64,000 nt of DNA from Rhizophagus irregularis (taxonomy: Eukaryota > Glomeromycota > Glomeromycetes > Glomerales > Glomeraceae). A model generated the notes under the pieces. The model searched no databases. It had not been told where the DNA came from and saw nothing but the letters and a program-made list of their open reading frames with translations. The DNA lies in the NCBI RefSeq assembly GCF_026210795.1, contig NC_089437.1, positions 4,836,001 to 4,900,000 of the forward strand, in the 5' to 3' direction. Of this stretch, positions 1-11,386 are shown piece by piece (position 1 is the first letter of the stretch; every line of letters begins with the position of its first letter). The translations under genes were made by a program, and so were the position numbers.

Positions 1-1299
1 CATTTAAAAATATTTGATAGAAGTAATTTTATGAATTTTTCCTTTTTTTTTAATAAATATATAGAAATATATGAAGGTTAGATTATAAGATAATTTGATT
101 AAGCCTCATTAGATAAAAAAGAAAAAAAATGCGAGAATAAAGCGATTTAAAGGAAAGTTGGGAAATCGACCTACCATATAATACATTAAAGTTCCGGGAT
201 CGCGCGGTCCTCAGTTATGAACTCTGATGTATATATTTGATATTTTTAATTACTTTTTATTTGTACTTAAAAAACCAAAATTTTGTTTACAACTGTGATA
301 ATGATGATGATTGTTTTAATTGTATTTCGAGTTTTTAATATGCTTTTAAGTTTATTTTTAAATAGCATTAGCAATAAGAAATATAATATTGAACATTTAA
401 TAATATCGAATAATATAAATTATTCGAAATATATCATCTTTGATTATAAAGATAATGATTTATTTCATAAAAATTATTATTTAGAATATTATGCCAAAAA
501 ACAAAAAACTCAAGATCAAAAAAAAGAAAAAAAAACAAACTAATAATAAGTCACTTTGATTAGGCCTAACACCAATACATTAAGTTAAAAAGATTAATGT
601 ATTTGAAAGTAGTATAAATAATATGTATTAAAATTACAAAAAGCCTACCTAAACAGCATATGTTTCTGCCTCTGTGACACATTAGAGGATAAGGCAATCA
701 GAATGTTTACTACAATACTTCGCAGACACAACAGTAATAAGAGAGGGAAGAACAATAAAACGAACTTTCATTTTGATTTTCACGTGATCATTCGGTATAT
801 CAAATATGTGGCTAATATATATTTGATCGAGTTCGGATGCGGGCATTTAAAGAATTTGCATAATGCAAAGCGATCACGTGTTAGTGCATATAGAATAAGT
901 TCGACATTTATTTATACATGAGCACGTGATAAAGTGTATGCAAATTGTTTAAATACCGGATGCGGTATATACTGTTAATATAGTGCTTCCCGAAGGGCGA
1001 GGTCCTGGGCAAGTGGCAACGGGATGATATTCTAGTTCTTTTTATCAGATAGTTCCCTTTGTTAATTCATATAGCTATAATTGTATTAGTATATTAGAAT
1101 AAAATAAAAATAAATATAGCATTTGGTTATATCCGGTGTAATTAATTATAAGAAAATCGGTTCTGCAACTATTTGGTTCGATATAACGAGTTTTCGGTAT
1201 ATCCAGATTCGTTGTATCCTGTGAAATTAATAATACGTATTAAATTTAAATTCCTTATTTTTTTTAAAAAAAAAAGAAAAAAATTATAATTTCTACGAA
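1..1299 (+). other. AT-rich intergenic stretch
   Basis: No gene recognised. Short open frames here (for example 283-543 and 703-921) are low-complexity and have no family resemblance. Around 1119-1236 two imperfect direct copies of a GGTTATATCC-GTGTAATTAAT-like segment lie just upstream of the first gene; they may be remnants of a transposon end, but no partner end is visible. Confidence 0.4.
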
Positions 1300-4200
1300 A
1301 TGAAATTAAAACATCTCTTAATTTTTTTATCAATAATAAGAAACTACAGAATTTCAAGTGGCAGACATTTTGCAATATGCAGATAATACGATAGTTTTGC
1401 AAATAGTTCGCAATTTAAGTGGTGGAAATTGTTCTGAAACAAAAATATCATTTCGCGTCATTTATCCCAATGGTAATATTATACCAATCGATCTTTCGAT
1501 GGAAGAATTGGAGATACAATCTTTCAATTTTTGTACTGTCGATGGACTTAACCCTATTTCTCTTAATGCCATAGAAACAAAAAAAGGCAATTTTATAATA
1601 GTAACTTATACTGTAGCTGCGGACGTAAATAATCCTCTAACGTATAATGATTATTTAATGTTGATTGATTTAAATGGAAATATTTACAGGTTAGAATGAA
1701 TTCTTTTTTTTAAAACCTTTTCGGAGAATATATATACTTTTTTGTAATATACTGTATGTACTTTTCTTTTATGGCAATAGTAAAACTTTAATGAGTCCTT
1801 CTCTTATTGACTCAAGTAATAATAATAATACATGGATACCTCAACAATCTTTTATTTATCCAAATGCAAATAATAAGCAAGGATTTCTCTACTTTGCACC
1901 ATTATCGAGTGGTTATGATGATGTCAATTTTAATTATAACTTGACGCAATGGATAATGTAATTTATCATATTGATAAAATTTGATTTTTAATTTTTAATT
2001 TAATGTATGGTTTAACTTATATTCCTTTCCTCTTTTTATGAAGAAATGAAGACGGAAGTTTTAGCAATATTGCAGCAACGGTTTTAACTCTTCAAGTACA
2101 ACCTTCGGTAGTTTCAACAGTGGATGGAGGTTACATGTTTATTTATCCTAATGTAACAACCTCCCAGGATCCTTATTCTTCACAGACAGGGCTTTACGCC
2201 ATGTATTGTGGATATGGAAGTAATATTGTGCGAGAAACAGTTATTCTTTATGAAAATATGATGTATTTAAATATTGTTGGCCTTAATTGTTTTATCTCTT
2301 ACTCGGAAGTTGGACAAATTTGTTTGATATCCATACAATCTACCACCGATCCAAATCCAATCATTGTTAATATTCAAGTTAGTTATCTTTCAAGAGGAAC
2401 CGTATTTGATATCAAACATGTAAATGTCACACTTCCCACAATTATTAATGATCCTAATTTTACGCCATTACCATTCGGAGGTTATTTATATAGTGTTATT
2501 CAAACAACCAATATGAGTAGTTATATTTGGGGCTATGTTTTGGATGAAAATGGCAATTTAAATCAATGGGACCTTTCATATCCTACCCTGTCAGATTCTA
2601 ATTTTCCCCACCAAATTTTAACAAATAACACTCTTGTAATACTTCAACCAATAGTAGGACAAAATTGGAGTTTAATCACCACTGATTTGTATAAAATTCA
2701 TGAAGGTAATGTGATAGCGAAGATTTTTTTTTTTTTTAATTCTTACAAATACTCTAGATAATGGTTATGGTAATATGTTCATCAGAGATACATCTCCGAC
2801 CATTCAACAAACTATCACCGCACGTGAAACTAATCCCCTTAAAATTACATATACGATTCCTATTGTTTTTTCAATCGGCACAATTACAATTTTTCAAAGT
2901 AATGGCAGTTCTAATCCTGGGATTGTACGTCAAACCATTAATGGCTTAAATAACCAAAATTATGTAACATTTGATAATGATACCGTTAGTATTGATATAA
3001 TTGAAAGTACATTTAATAATCCTGATTCAACGTATTATGTTATGATTGAGAATAATTTTGTTTCGACTCTATCATACAATGAACCTCTCCCTGGTTTATA
3101 TAGTAATATTTGGTCTTTTACAACGTGTAAGTGATTTATAATTATGCTCATAAAATTGAATTATATTATATATATATTAATTATTTTTCAAATAGTACCA
3201 GAAGAAGAAAAAGAAAAAGGAAGTAGTAAAATTAAAATGTTTTTTGATGGCATTTATGGAAAAGTTAGATTGACCAAAGACGGAACTTCTTACTTTGACA
3301 CTCTCAACTCCAATCAAATAAATAAATTCTTTAATAATTTAACACAAGAATTGGCCGATGCAGTCGCTGTTACATCAAAACGAATAATCACCAATTATAG
3401 ATTTGTAATTGACACTAACATTGAAAGTTCTTCAAAACAATATCTTTTATCCATTAAGATTGATAAACCACAATCTGCATCAGATAGGGAGACTAAATTA
3501 ATCACTAAAGATTTAGATATTATGATTCGGAATATGGACATCACTGTTCTTGCATCTGGAAGTTCTTCGAAATATTTGGAACCAATCTATGGATATGTAA
3601 CTATACGTAAATATTCGTTTTTCAATTTTTTCAGAAAAATTTAACCAAATTAATTAATTTTTCTTTCTTTCTTTTTTTTAATAAAATAGCCAGGTGGTAT
3701 GAGAATTCTGACAATATATGCCAACTTATTTTAACAGTTATATTCATTTTGATATTGACCATACTTTGCATCATTTCTATACATTATGATGCAAAAATTG
3801 AAGTAAAAGTGATGCAAATAGTAGTGTTAGGAAAGCTTTTTTTCACATAATGAAATCGGGTATATGTAAATTAATCCAACCTTTAAATTTATGTAAGAGG
3901 AGGGAGGTTAATGAGAGGAGGGATGTTGATGAGGATAAGGTAAAGTACACATTCTATATTTAATTGAAAATCAAATGCTAACATAATGTTTATTTATTTA
4001 GAGCAACCACTTTAAAATTTTTTTATATGGATTTAATGTTTTGTCATTTGTGTTGGACATTTTTTTTGTTAAGGTAGAGGCAGGCAGCATCAAAATTATT
4101 TTTTTTGCGAGGTAAATATCAACTTCTGAACTAAAAAAATTTTTTTTAAAAAAAGACTAAAATAATAAAATTTTCTTTTTTAAGTGTTTTTTTGGTGACA

Positions 4201-4828
4201 GTTCCATATGTTATCAAGTTAGGATATGCAGTTTACATTATCCTTAACGAACTTGTAAGCAAAGAAAATTCAGAAGATTCAGTTCAACTTCTTGATGAAC
4301 CCGGAGAAAAAGATGATCCAGAAGATTTAAATGATCAACAAGATGGTTCACAAGGTCAACAAGATAAAGCAAAAGAAAAAGTTACGATCAAGAAATGGTT
4401 AGAAGATTCAAAAGATCATAAAATAGTTCTCGTAATGTTGATATCACTAGCAGGAACTGATGTCGGAGTTCTAGAAATATTTAAATTTAATTTCCAATTT
4501 TGTAGATATAAATTTAACGTTAAGTTATCTAAAAAATTTGAACGAAAGATTATTATTGGAGAAACTATTGGTATTATTATTAAAAATATGCCTGACCTAG
4601 CTTTTAGGGTATGTAATTTTTTTTGCGTCACCTTATTTTTTTTAAATCAAATATTAATCAAGTTGATTTAATTTTTTTTTTAAAAAAAACTATTAGGTTT
4701 ACTTTTTGAGCAAAGCGATTGATTTTAGTTATTTATCCATTCTTACTCCTTTAGTATCTCTTATAAAAATCCTAAGTCTTTTTACAAACTTCACAAAATT
4801 AATGAAAACTAGGAACTATGGCTCTTAA
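1300..4828 (+). CDS. Large secreted/multi-pass membrane protein, unknown function, nine exons
   Basis: I infer exons 1340-1689, 1781-1957, 2044-2705, 2758-3126, 3196-3606, 3690-3802, 4002-4111, 4185-4608 and 4697-4828. All GT...AG phases agree, giving one frame of about 915 codons. The first two thirds are a hydrophilic, Asn/Thr-rich region likely outside the cell (early motifs YADNTIV and NLSGGNCSE). From 3690 the protein turns hydrophobic: ICQLILTVIFILILTILCII, LYGFNVLSFVLDIFF, VTVPYVIKLGYAVYIIL, and a last segment in 4697-4828, so several membrane spans separated by an acidic Asp/Glu/Gln loop. An ATG at 1300 encodes an ideal signal peptide (MKLKHLLIFLSII) but is one base out of frame with the first exon (open from 1340). 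The 3802-to-4002 splice skips a stop at 3848 and is the least certain junction. I recall similar long proteins as an expanded family in Rhizophagus genomes, but do not know a function. It could be a recent pseudogene. Confidence 0.6.
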
Positions 4829-5257
4829 ATTTGTCATTTTCCTTATTTTCTTACACATATCACGTAATTATTTCATATTCTGAATACTTTAAAAAATGTT
4901 CGTTTAAAGATTGGGTTTGTATATGTTTCACCATCATAAAGGAATCAGAGTGAATTTAATAAATTTCCTTGTCTTTCACAATAGGCATCCATTAATTTTT
5001 TCAGTTGTATTATACGCTTGATTTTGATTAGTAAAATTTTATCAAACGCACATTAGCTCTTGTCACAATCTATATTCTTTCATACTATTATTTAAAAGTG
5101 TCTTAAAATAATCTGATCTTTCTGATGAGCTGCATCTTTGCACATAAAATGTTTCCTTTAATAAGTAATTCGTTCTTTGTTCTATCTTCAACGTATTTAA
5201 TAACTGAGCTTTTTATTTTACACATCGTTTATTTCTGGGTGATTAATAATCTTTTTA
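4829..5257 (+). other. Intergenic, no gene recognised
   Basis: Follows the stop of the membrane-protein gene. An open frame starting at 5125 runs into the Tc1 terminal repeat and poly(A/T), shows no family resemblance, and is treated as chance. Confidence 0.4.
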
Positions 5258-5468
5258 CAGTAGTGGTCAAAAGGATCCGACCCTCATCATTAAAAAAGTT
5301 TTTAATAAACAAAAAAAAAAATTTTTTTTTATTTTAAAGTACAAGGTGAACCATGATCATTAATACATAGTATAATCCCCCGCCTCTATTAATGCTGCAA
5401 CCCGCTTCTCCATACTACCAACAGATTTTTAGCTAATTCGATTGATAATTGGTTCCACTCTTTTGTTA
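5258..5468 (-). mobile_element. Tc1/mariner fragment: terminal repeat and transposase C-terminus
   Basis: A terminal repeat starting CAGTAGTGGTCAAAAGGAT follows a TA at 5256-5257, the target site preferred by Tc1/mariner elements. Inside it, on the minus strand, is the last part of a Tc1-type transposase ending at a TAA (5360-5362). The visible pieces are ELTKEWNQLS and, after a small frameshift, SMEKRVAALIEAGDYTMY, the usual tail of the DDE transposase (known family pattern: EW....L...SMP.R...VI.A.G..T.Y). Catalytic residues and the other terminal repeat are absent. The fragment stops at about 5468, directly against the GBP pseudogene. Confidence 0.8.
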
Positions 5469-6164
5469 ATTCTACATCAAATTCATAAAAAATTTCTTAA
5501 TTCCCTTATCAGCTACAAAAAATTTTTTATTGTTAAAATTGATCAGTTTATAACATTATCAACAAATTTCTTTATTTGTAGCTCACTTCGGGATTGACGT
5601 TATTTAATTTTTCCAAAAATAATCTTTAAAGCTCTCAGGAATTACTAAAGTAAAATCACGTAATAAAATAACTAATCTCGGTAAAAAATCTCCAACTTCT
5701 GATTCTTGAACGAATTTACTTAATTCTGTCGTTAGGTACAATTTCCCTATATCACCCCTCCCAACAATTCCATTTATATAGAAACAACTAAACATAAAAT
5801 AAATAATTTCGTTTGCTCAATTTTCATCCTGTTCATCAAATCCTTCTATCCAGGACAATAACTCGTTTCTGAATTATTTTATCATCGGATTGTTTACTCT
5901 CTAATTCGAATGGGGAGACCACACGTATATTCCACGTGTATGCTTACCGACAGAAATGATAGCAAGAGGCTCATGAATGGTTCAAAGGACGTTTAATGCT
6001 TCTGGATTAAGAACAATTTGACCAAAATTTTCATTTCTGGTTCTTTCGTTATGTTGCCAAAACTATTGCCATTTTCAATAGTTCCTGTCTTGTGAGAGTT
6101 TCCGTATCATATTGATGATATGAACGATAAAAATTTTATTACTTCCTAAGTGTTGAAAGTTGAG
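5469..6164 (-). pseudogene. Broken second copy of the guanylate-binding-protein gene (N-terminal half)
   Basis: Closely matches the first three exons of the intact GBP gene at 6641-9026, in the same orientation. Shared segments include LNPEAL, EPLAIISVG, TRGIY-WSP, INGIVGR-DIGKLYL-T-LSKF and LLRDFTL, and the intron donor GTGAGC near 5580. It is dead: a deletion joins the first intron donor directly to TRGIY, removing the acceptor and the whole P-loop; several stops and frameshifts follow; the frame breaks after FKDYF; and it ends in the micro-exon region at the Tc1 fragment. All C-terminal helical exons are missing. It is a tandem segmental copy, not a retrocopy, because intron sequence is retained. 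Confidence 0.85.
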
Positions 6165-6640
6165 TCATGATCTAAATTTTTAATTGGATTGTTATAAAAA
6201 AAATTATAATGGTGCTATTTATATTCAAAAATTTCGGGAAAAGATTCCGACGCTATTCCGCATAAATGCATAAATCACAAAAAAATATATACAGTGTAGA
6301 CAAATATACCGACTTGTACATCAGATAACAACATGTATACTGTATGATTTATCGCCATTTTACTTTGTTATAATATAATTTTTTATTGTTATTTTAAATT
6401 TAATTAACATACTGCTGTAATGCTGTTGCCACTTAAGATAATAGATTTTATTATTATTGGTTTCTCCTGAACTTATTTCCGCCAAGAGATAAATAATCTG
6501 ATCACGTGACACAAATCAAAGTATATAAATGACGAAAGTAATAATTTAATAATTTATTTTAGACATAAAATAAAATGAACAATGTTAAATAAACAAGTAT
6601 TTATTTAATTAATTATATAAAATTTCTTTTATCGAAATTA
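6165..6640 (-). other. Intergenic / 3-prime flank of GBP gene
   Basis: No open frame of note. The part nearest 6640 is presumably the 3-prime untranslated region of the GBP gene. Confidence 0.4.
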
Positions 6641-9026
6641 TTATGAAATTAGGCAACCACCCTTCTTGTCTTTCTGCATAAGTTCCACCATCGCACTGTG
6701 CTGTCTTTCATTTGCTGCAATTTGTTCAGCAAGTTGACTCTTGTAAAATTCATTTTGACTTTCAATGGCTTTCTCCTTCTCTTCAAGTAATTGTGCTCTC
6801 AATTCCCTATTTCTCTCTTCAGCTTCTCTTTGTATTTGCTCAAATTTGAACTCTTGTTGTTCAAGCAATCTTATTTTTTCTTCTTCACTTAATTTTTGTT
6901 GTTCAAGCATTTCGTTGTGCAATTGTTCAAATTTCTGATTATATTTTTCAGTCGCAATTTCTCTTTCTTTAATTAAACGTTCTTTCATCTCTTCATGCGA
7001 TTTATTTTGTTGTTCGATATTTGCTTGTAGTTCTGCCATTTTCTCTTTGAAATTTCTTTCATTTTCTGCACGCTCATATTTTTGTGCTTCCATTTCCCTA
7101 CGGAATTCTTCTTCGCGGGCCAATGCCTCTAACCGTAATGTTTCAGCCTCTTCTTTGGCTTTCATTGCTTTTGCTAACTCTGCATTCATTCTTCCTAATT
7201 GCGTCATATATTCAATTGCAGTAGGGTATTGATTCTGCATGTATGAAGCAATTACTTTAGCAGCTTCGGGAGACTTCATAAATGATTTCTCGTAAGCTAA
7301 TTCGAAGGCTCTGAGTGCTTCCTGGAATTCATCATTGCTCTATTTAAAATGAAAATTATTAAATTCTGTTAATATATGCTAAATTAAAAAAAAAATTAAA
7401 AAAAGATATCATACCTCAAATAAGTTTTCTTGGGTTAACCCAATCTTTACGAATCTTTCCCAATAATCCTTCGCAATATTTTCATTATAAGCCGTTAATT
7501 CATCAGAATTTATTTTCGTGAACTCTTCTTTAAATTTGGATATTTTTTCGCTTAGTTGTTCCTTAAAATTTTCCATTTGAGTGGGACTTCCAATTATTTT
7601 TTCAAAAAATATTTTATTGGCCTCTGAAATGCAATTATTATGTATTTCTGTGAATTCATCCCATAAAATTGGTAATTTTCCTTCTTCATTTAACACACGG
7701 TCCATTTGTTCTTGATATAATACTACAGCATCTTTAATTGCTTCTTGCGCGACAAATTGTATAATTGATTCATACTCAGAAGGAATTGAAAGAAATGCTG
7801 AATTTTCTGATTTGTTCATACGTTCAACGAGATCATTTATGAATTTCACAAAAGCTGTGCCTTTCATGGTGGAGGAACCAATGTATTTAAGAGGAAGTTG
7901 AGAGTAAATTAATTTTACAGCATTTTCTACTTCGTCAACAAATTCTTCATCAAGGTCATCGGTAGCAGCATCTTCCATATGCTGTAACATTTTTCTTTTA
8001 CATCCCGGATGCTATGTGAAAGTAAAGTATACAAATGTTAGATATAATAAGTAGATTGATAATTTAAATGTTTTAATAACCTACAGGCAACCTAAAAATT
8101 TATGAAAAGATAGATCATAATAAATAAATAAAAACATCAATTTATAATAACTAAATAAAATTACATTCATATTTACCCGTATACGTCAAAATCAACAAAG
8201 ATTTTTTTAATTCCTTTAGCAGCTACAAAAATTTTTTGTTAAAATTGATCAGTCTATAACATTATCAACAAATTCTTTATTTATTAGCTCACCTTCGGGA
8301 TTGACGTTATTTAATTTTTCCAAAAAATAATCTTTAAAGCTCTCAGGACTTTCTAATGTAAAATCACGCAATAAAACAACTAATCTCGGTAAAAAGTCGC
8401 CTTCTTCTGGTTCTTGAATGAATTTGCTAAGATCAGTCATTAAGTACAATTTCCCGATATCATCTCTACCAACAATCCCATTTATATTATAAATAAAAGT
8501 AGATGAAAGGGCTAAACATAAAATAAATAGTTTCGTCGCCCAATTTTGGTCCTGTTTTGGATCATCAATTCCTTCACTATCCAGGACAATAACTCTTTTC
8601 TTAATTACTTTGCCATCAGATTGCTTGCTTTCTAACAAAAATGGTGGAGACCACATGTATATTCCACGTGTACATCCTTCTACTTTTGCTCCCAGATCAA
8701 AACCGTCATGTCGTCCATGTAATACATTCGCGAACCAAGATTTACCACGGCGATATGAACCGACTATTGAAAAATAAATGGTGTCATGTGAATATCAAGC
8801 GATGGAGTCTTAATTAATAATATATTTATTGTCTTCTTATATATTGTTTACCAACTGAAATAATCGCAAGAGGTTCACGGATGGTTTGAAGAATCTTCAG
8901 CGCTTCTGGGTTAGTAACGATTTTACCGAATTCTTCTCCCGAATTATCTTCGATATATTGTAATAGCTGAATTGGTTCACCTTCACGAAATTCTATTTCT
9001 CTACCAAACCTATTACCTGTAATCAT
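6641..9026 (-). CDS. Guanylate-binding protein (GBP/atlastin-type large GTPase) with CaaX box
   Basis: Exons on the minus strand: 9026-8852, 8763-8293, 8222-8185 (a 38-nt micro-exon), 8011-7415 and 7339-6641. The phases agree and the total is 1980 nt, about 659 residues, against roughly 590 for animal GBPs. The ATG at 9026 starts a normal pre-P-loop strand (NPEALKIL...EPLAIISV). G1 is GSYRRGKS (about residues 60-67), G3 is DSEG (about 120-123), and the GBP-specific RD pair is in LLRDF (about 191-192), the hallmark of the GB1/RHD3 G domain. A helical middle domain follows (EQMDR region), then an Arg/Glu/Gln-rich coiled coil over roughly the last 170 residues, ending KKGGCLIS. CLIS is a CaaX box, expected to be farnesylated, as in prenylated vertebrate GBPs. 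The family hydrolyses GTP, dimerises and coats membranes; membrane attachment here is inferred. A truncated copy lies just downstream at 5469-6164. Confidence 0.9.
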
Positions 9027-9555
9027 AATTTTAACTAACTAAAATATATAATATAGTTTATTTATCAAATTTTTAAATTGTTACAAAAAAAGAAATTTTT
9101 TTCTTTTTTTTTTAAAAAAAAAAATTCTGAACATTTATAAGGAATTGCTTCCAAAATTGATGAAGAGATAACAACATAAATAGCTAAAGCCTGCCTGATT
9201 GTAACTAGCTTTTTTTGTGCCTACTTACGCCAAACAAAAGCAATGCAATTCTAATACAATATTTTGCATTTTCATGCATTATCACATTGTCTTACAAATT
9301 TTTTTTTTACATTTTACAGGATTCTCAAACTCTTTTTTTTTCTTTCTTCTCCTTCCTTTTTTCTTTTTAATTTAATTAATTTTACGGAGTTTACGAGATT
9401 AAATAGACGACCATTTACAATCATTTTCGGACATGTTTAGTTGTACAATTGCTTTTGTTTCCGTATTTGGAATTTATTTCATTCATGTTTTTATGTTTTT
9501 TAACGCATAATGGATATATTGTCTTTGATTATGCGACAATAATAATCATATTTGA
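9027..9555. other. Divergent intergenic region between GBP and the 9556-11386 gene
   Basis: Lies between two genes transcribed away from each other, so it should hold both promoters. I see AT-rich DNA with poly(T) tracts but no recognisable motif. The first exon of the right-hand gene may lie here (an open frame starts at 9449 in another frame) but no join is convincing. Confidence 0.4.
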
Positions 9556-11386
9556 TTATCAAAGTTTATCTCTACCAATAAATTTGGGGCTGTCACATTC
9601 ATTAGCCGGTATTATAACTTGTTTTCTATTGCCGATCAATGCCGAAAAGAGGATTTATCATTTAATCAGCCACAGAATTGCAGCTTTTTCCCAAAGATGT
9701 TTGTTAATGAAGAGGAGAAAAATAAACCTAATTTACAAGACCTTCAAAATAATAATTATATTAACCAAAGATATGGAATTTCATCTTCGCCTACATCCGC
9801 AGAACCACATTCTTTTCTAAGTGAAAATGAAAAAGAATTTCATACAAAAAATTCCGAACAAATTAATCAAAATATTTCTCACGATACCCAAAATAAAATC
9901 AAACGAAAGGCTAAAACTATTTCATTTCCTATTAAGGGAGAGAAAGCCAAATTTAACTTTGAAAGTCCAGGTTAAAAGATTTATAATATATAATTCAATA
10001 TATGATTCTTATTATGAACTTCGTTTCTTAAAGGAAATTTGTTTTTTAGAACTAACACATCGGCTTCGAGCTGTAAATACCTCGGATAAAGAAAAAAGCG
10101 ATGAAAAGCACGAATCTAAAGAAAAGGTCAATGAGGAGATGGACTTTTATACGAAAAAAATCCATTGGACTTGGATTTTATTAGCATTAATCGTTTGTGC
10201 TGTTTTAATTTATATGAAATTTCGCTTAGTAAGTAAATCTTTTTTATAGCTTTACTAATATATTTTTGGTTTAGTGAATATATTTTTCAAATTCCTTTCA
10301 CTAAAGTTATAATTTCATAATTAGAAAGAAATTTATGTTGATGATAAGAAATTTGTTGTTAAGGTTGGTTTATAAAAATAGGCATTAATCAATTTTTTTG
10401 TTGAATTAAAAGAAACGCATTCTAGTATATCCTCAATACAGTTCCAACCTTTCGAAGACTTTGCGAGCTCGACAACAAAATTAGTCGAAGATATTGTTCA
10501 AGTAGATTTACCATGTAAATATTTTTAATTTTCTATAATAATTTAAGAGTCATATTAATTTTACAATGATATTCCCGTTCTTTTAATTTTTATTTTAGCA
10601 TCGGGTTCTGTAATGGATGGGACAGTGTCATGTCGTAGATTTGCAAATATAGTTGAAGATAGCCCAGCATTCAAAGAAACGGGTTCATCCATTGCAAACC
10701 TACTACGAGCGTTTTCCGCCAAAATAATGGATGCAGGAGTTGCATTGGAAGACATGTATCGTAATGGCAACATGTTATTTTGGATACTTAACAGCGAAAT
10801 TTCCGAGATGATGTCAAAGTTTAATTCATATAATAGATGGTTCGGAAATGAAGATGAAACATTTTTTAGAAGTCGTGTACATAGGTTGGTTAAAAGTATC
10901 GAGGAATTTAGTGTAAAGGTCACCCATGCAAGAAAAGCTATTGTTGATGCTGAATCTTACAGAGGCCCCGCTGAAAGAAAAGTACGACAAGGTATTGCCG
11001 AGGCTACTAAATTTGTTCATCATGATCCTGATAAAGCACAAGAGTATATTCTTAAGTTCAGGGGGGAAGGGTATATTCTGGAAAAAATTGGTAGTAAAGC
11101 TAATGATGTGCTGAATGTAATGGACGAATTGAAACATGCAGAAAACATGTTAAATATTTTAGAAAAAAGTCATGAAGCCCTGGATTTAATTAATAAGATT
11201 TTATCAGTTTATAAGAATAAACTGTTTTATTTTGAATCTCAATTGGGTAAAATAAAGAAAAGCAAGGTAACAAAAAAAGACTTGGACAAATTAGAGAAAT
11301 TAGTTAATATTTTGAAATCTAGTCAACAAAAATTCATCGACAAAGAAACTTTAGAGGATAAAGAAGAAGCAAGGATCTATGTGTAA
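9556..11386 (+). CDS. Single-pass membrane protein with long helical C-terminal domain, unknown function
   Basis: Exons I can support: ?-9970, 10050-10228, 10325-10363 (39 nt), 10442-10514 and 10599-11386, with consistent phases. The frame is open from 9556 but contains no clear ATG, so the true start may be in an upstream exon. The order is: about 130 residues that are Ser/Asn/Gln/Lys-rich and likely disordered; a charged stretch (KEKSDEKHESKEK); one clear membrane span (WTWILLALIVCAVLIYMKF) in exon 10050-10228; a short linker; then about 260 residues of almost wholly helical character with regular heptad-like Leu/Lys/Glu spacing, ending EARIYV. There is no enzyme motif and I do not recognise the family. 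The topology is that of a membrane-anchored scaffold, which is only a guess. Confidence 0.7.

Noticed and set aside
160-230. Possible tRNA-like segment around TTCCGGGATCGCGCGG
   Set aside because: No acceptor or anticodon stems can be paired and the B-box consensus is not met.
5125-5337. 70-codon frame
   Set aside because: Its 3-prime third is the Tc1 terminal repeat and a poly(A/T) tract; the remainder has no resemblance to a known protein.
7047-7232. Plus-strand frame across the GBP coiled coil
   Set aside because: Antisense shadow of the GBP last exon; Ser/Arg-rich only because it mirrors Glu/Lys codons.
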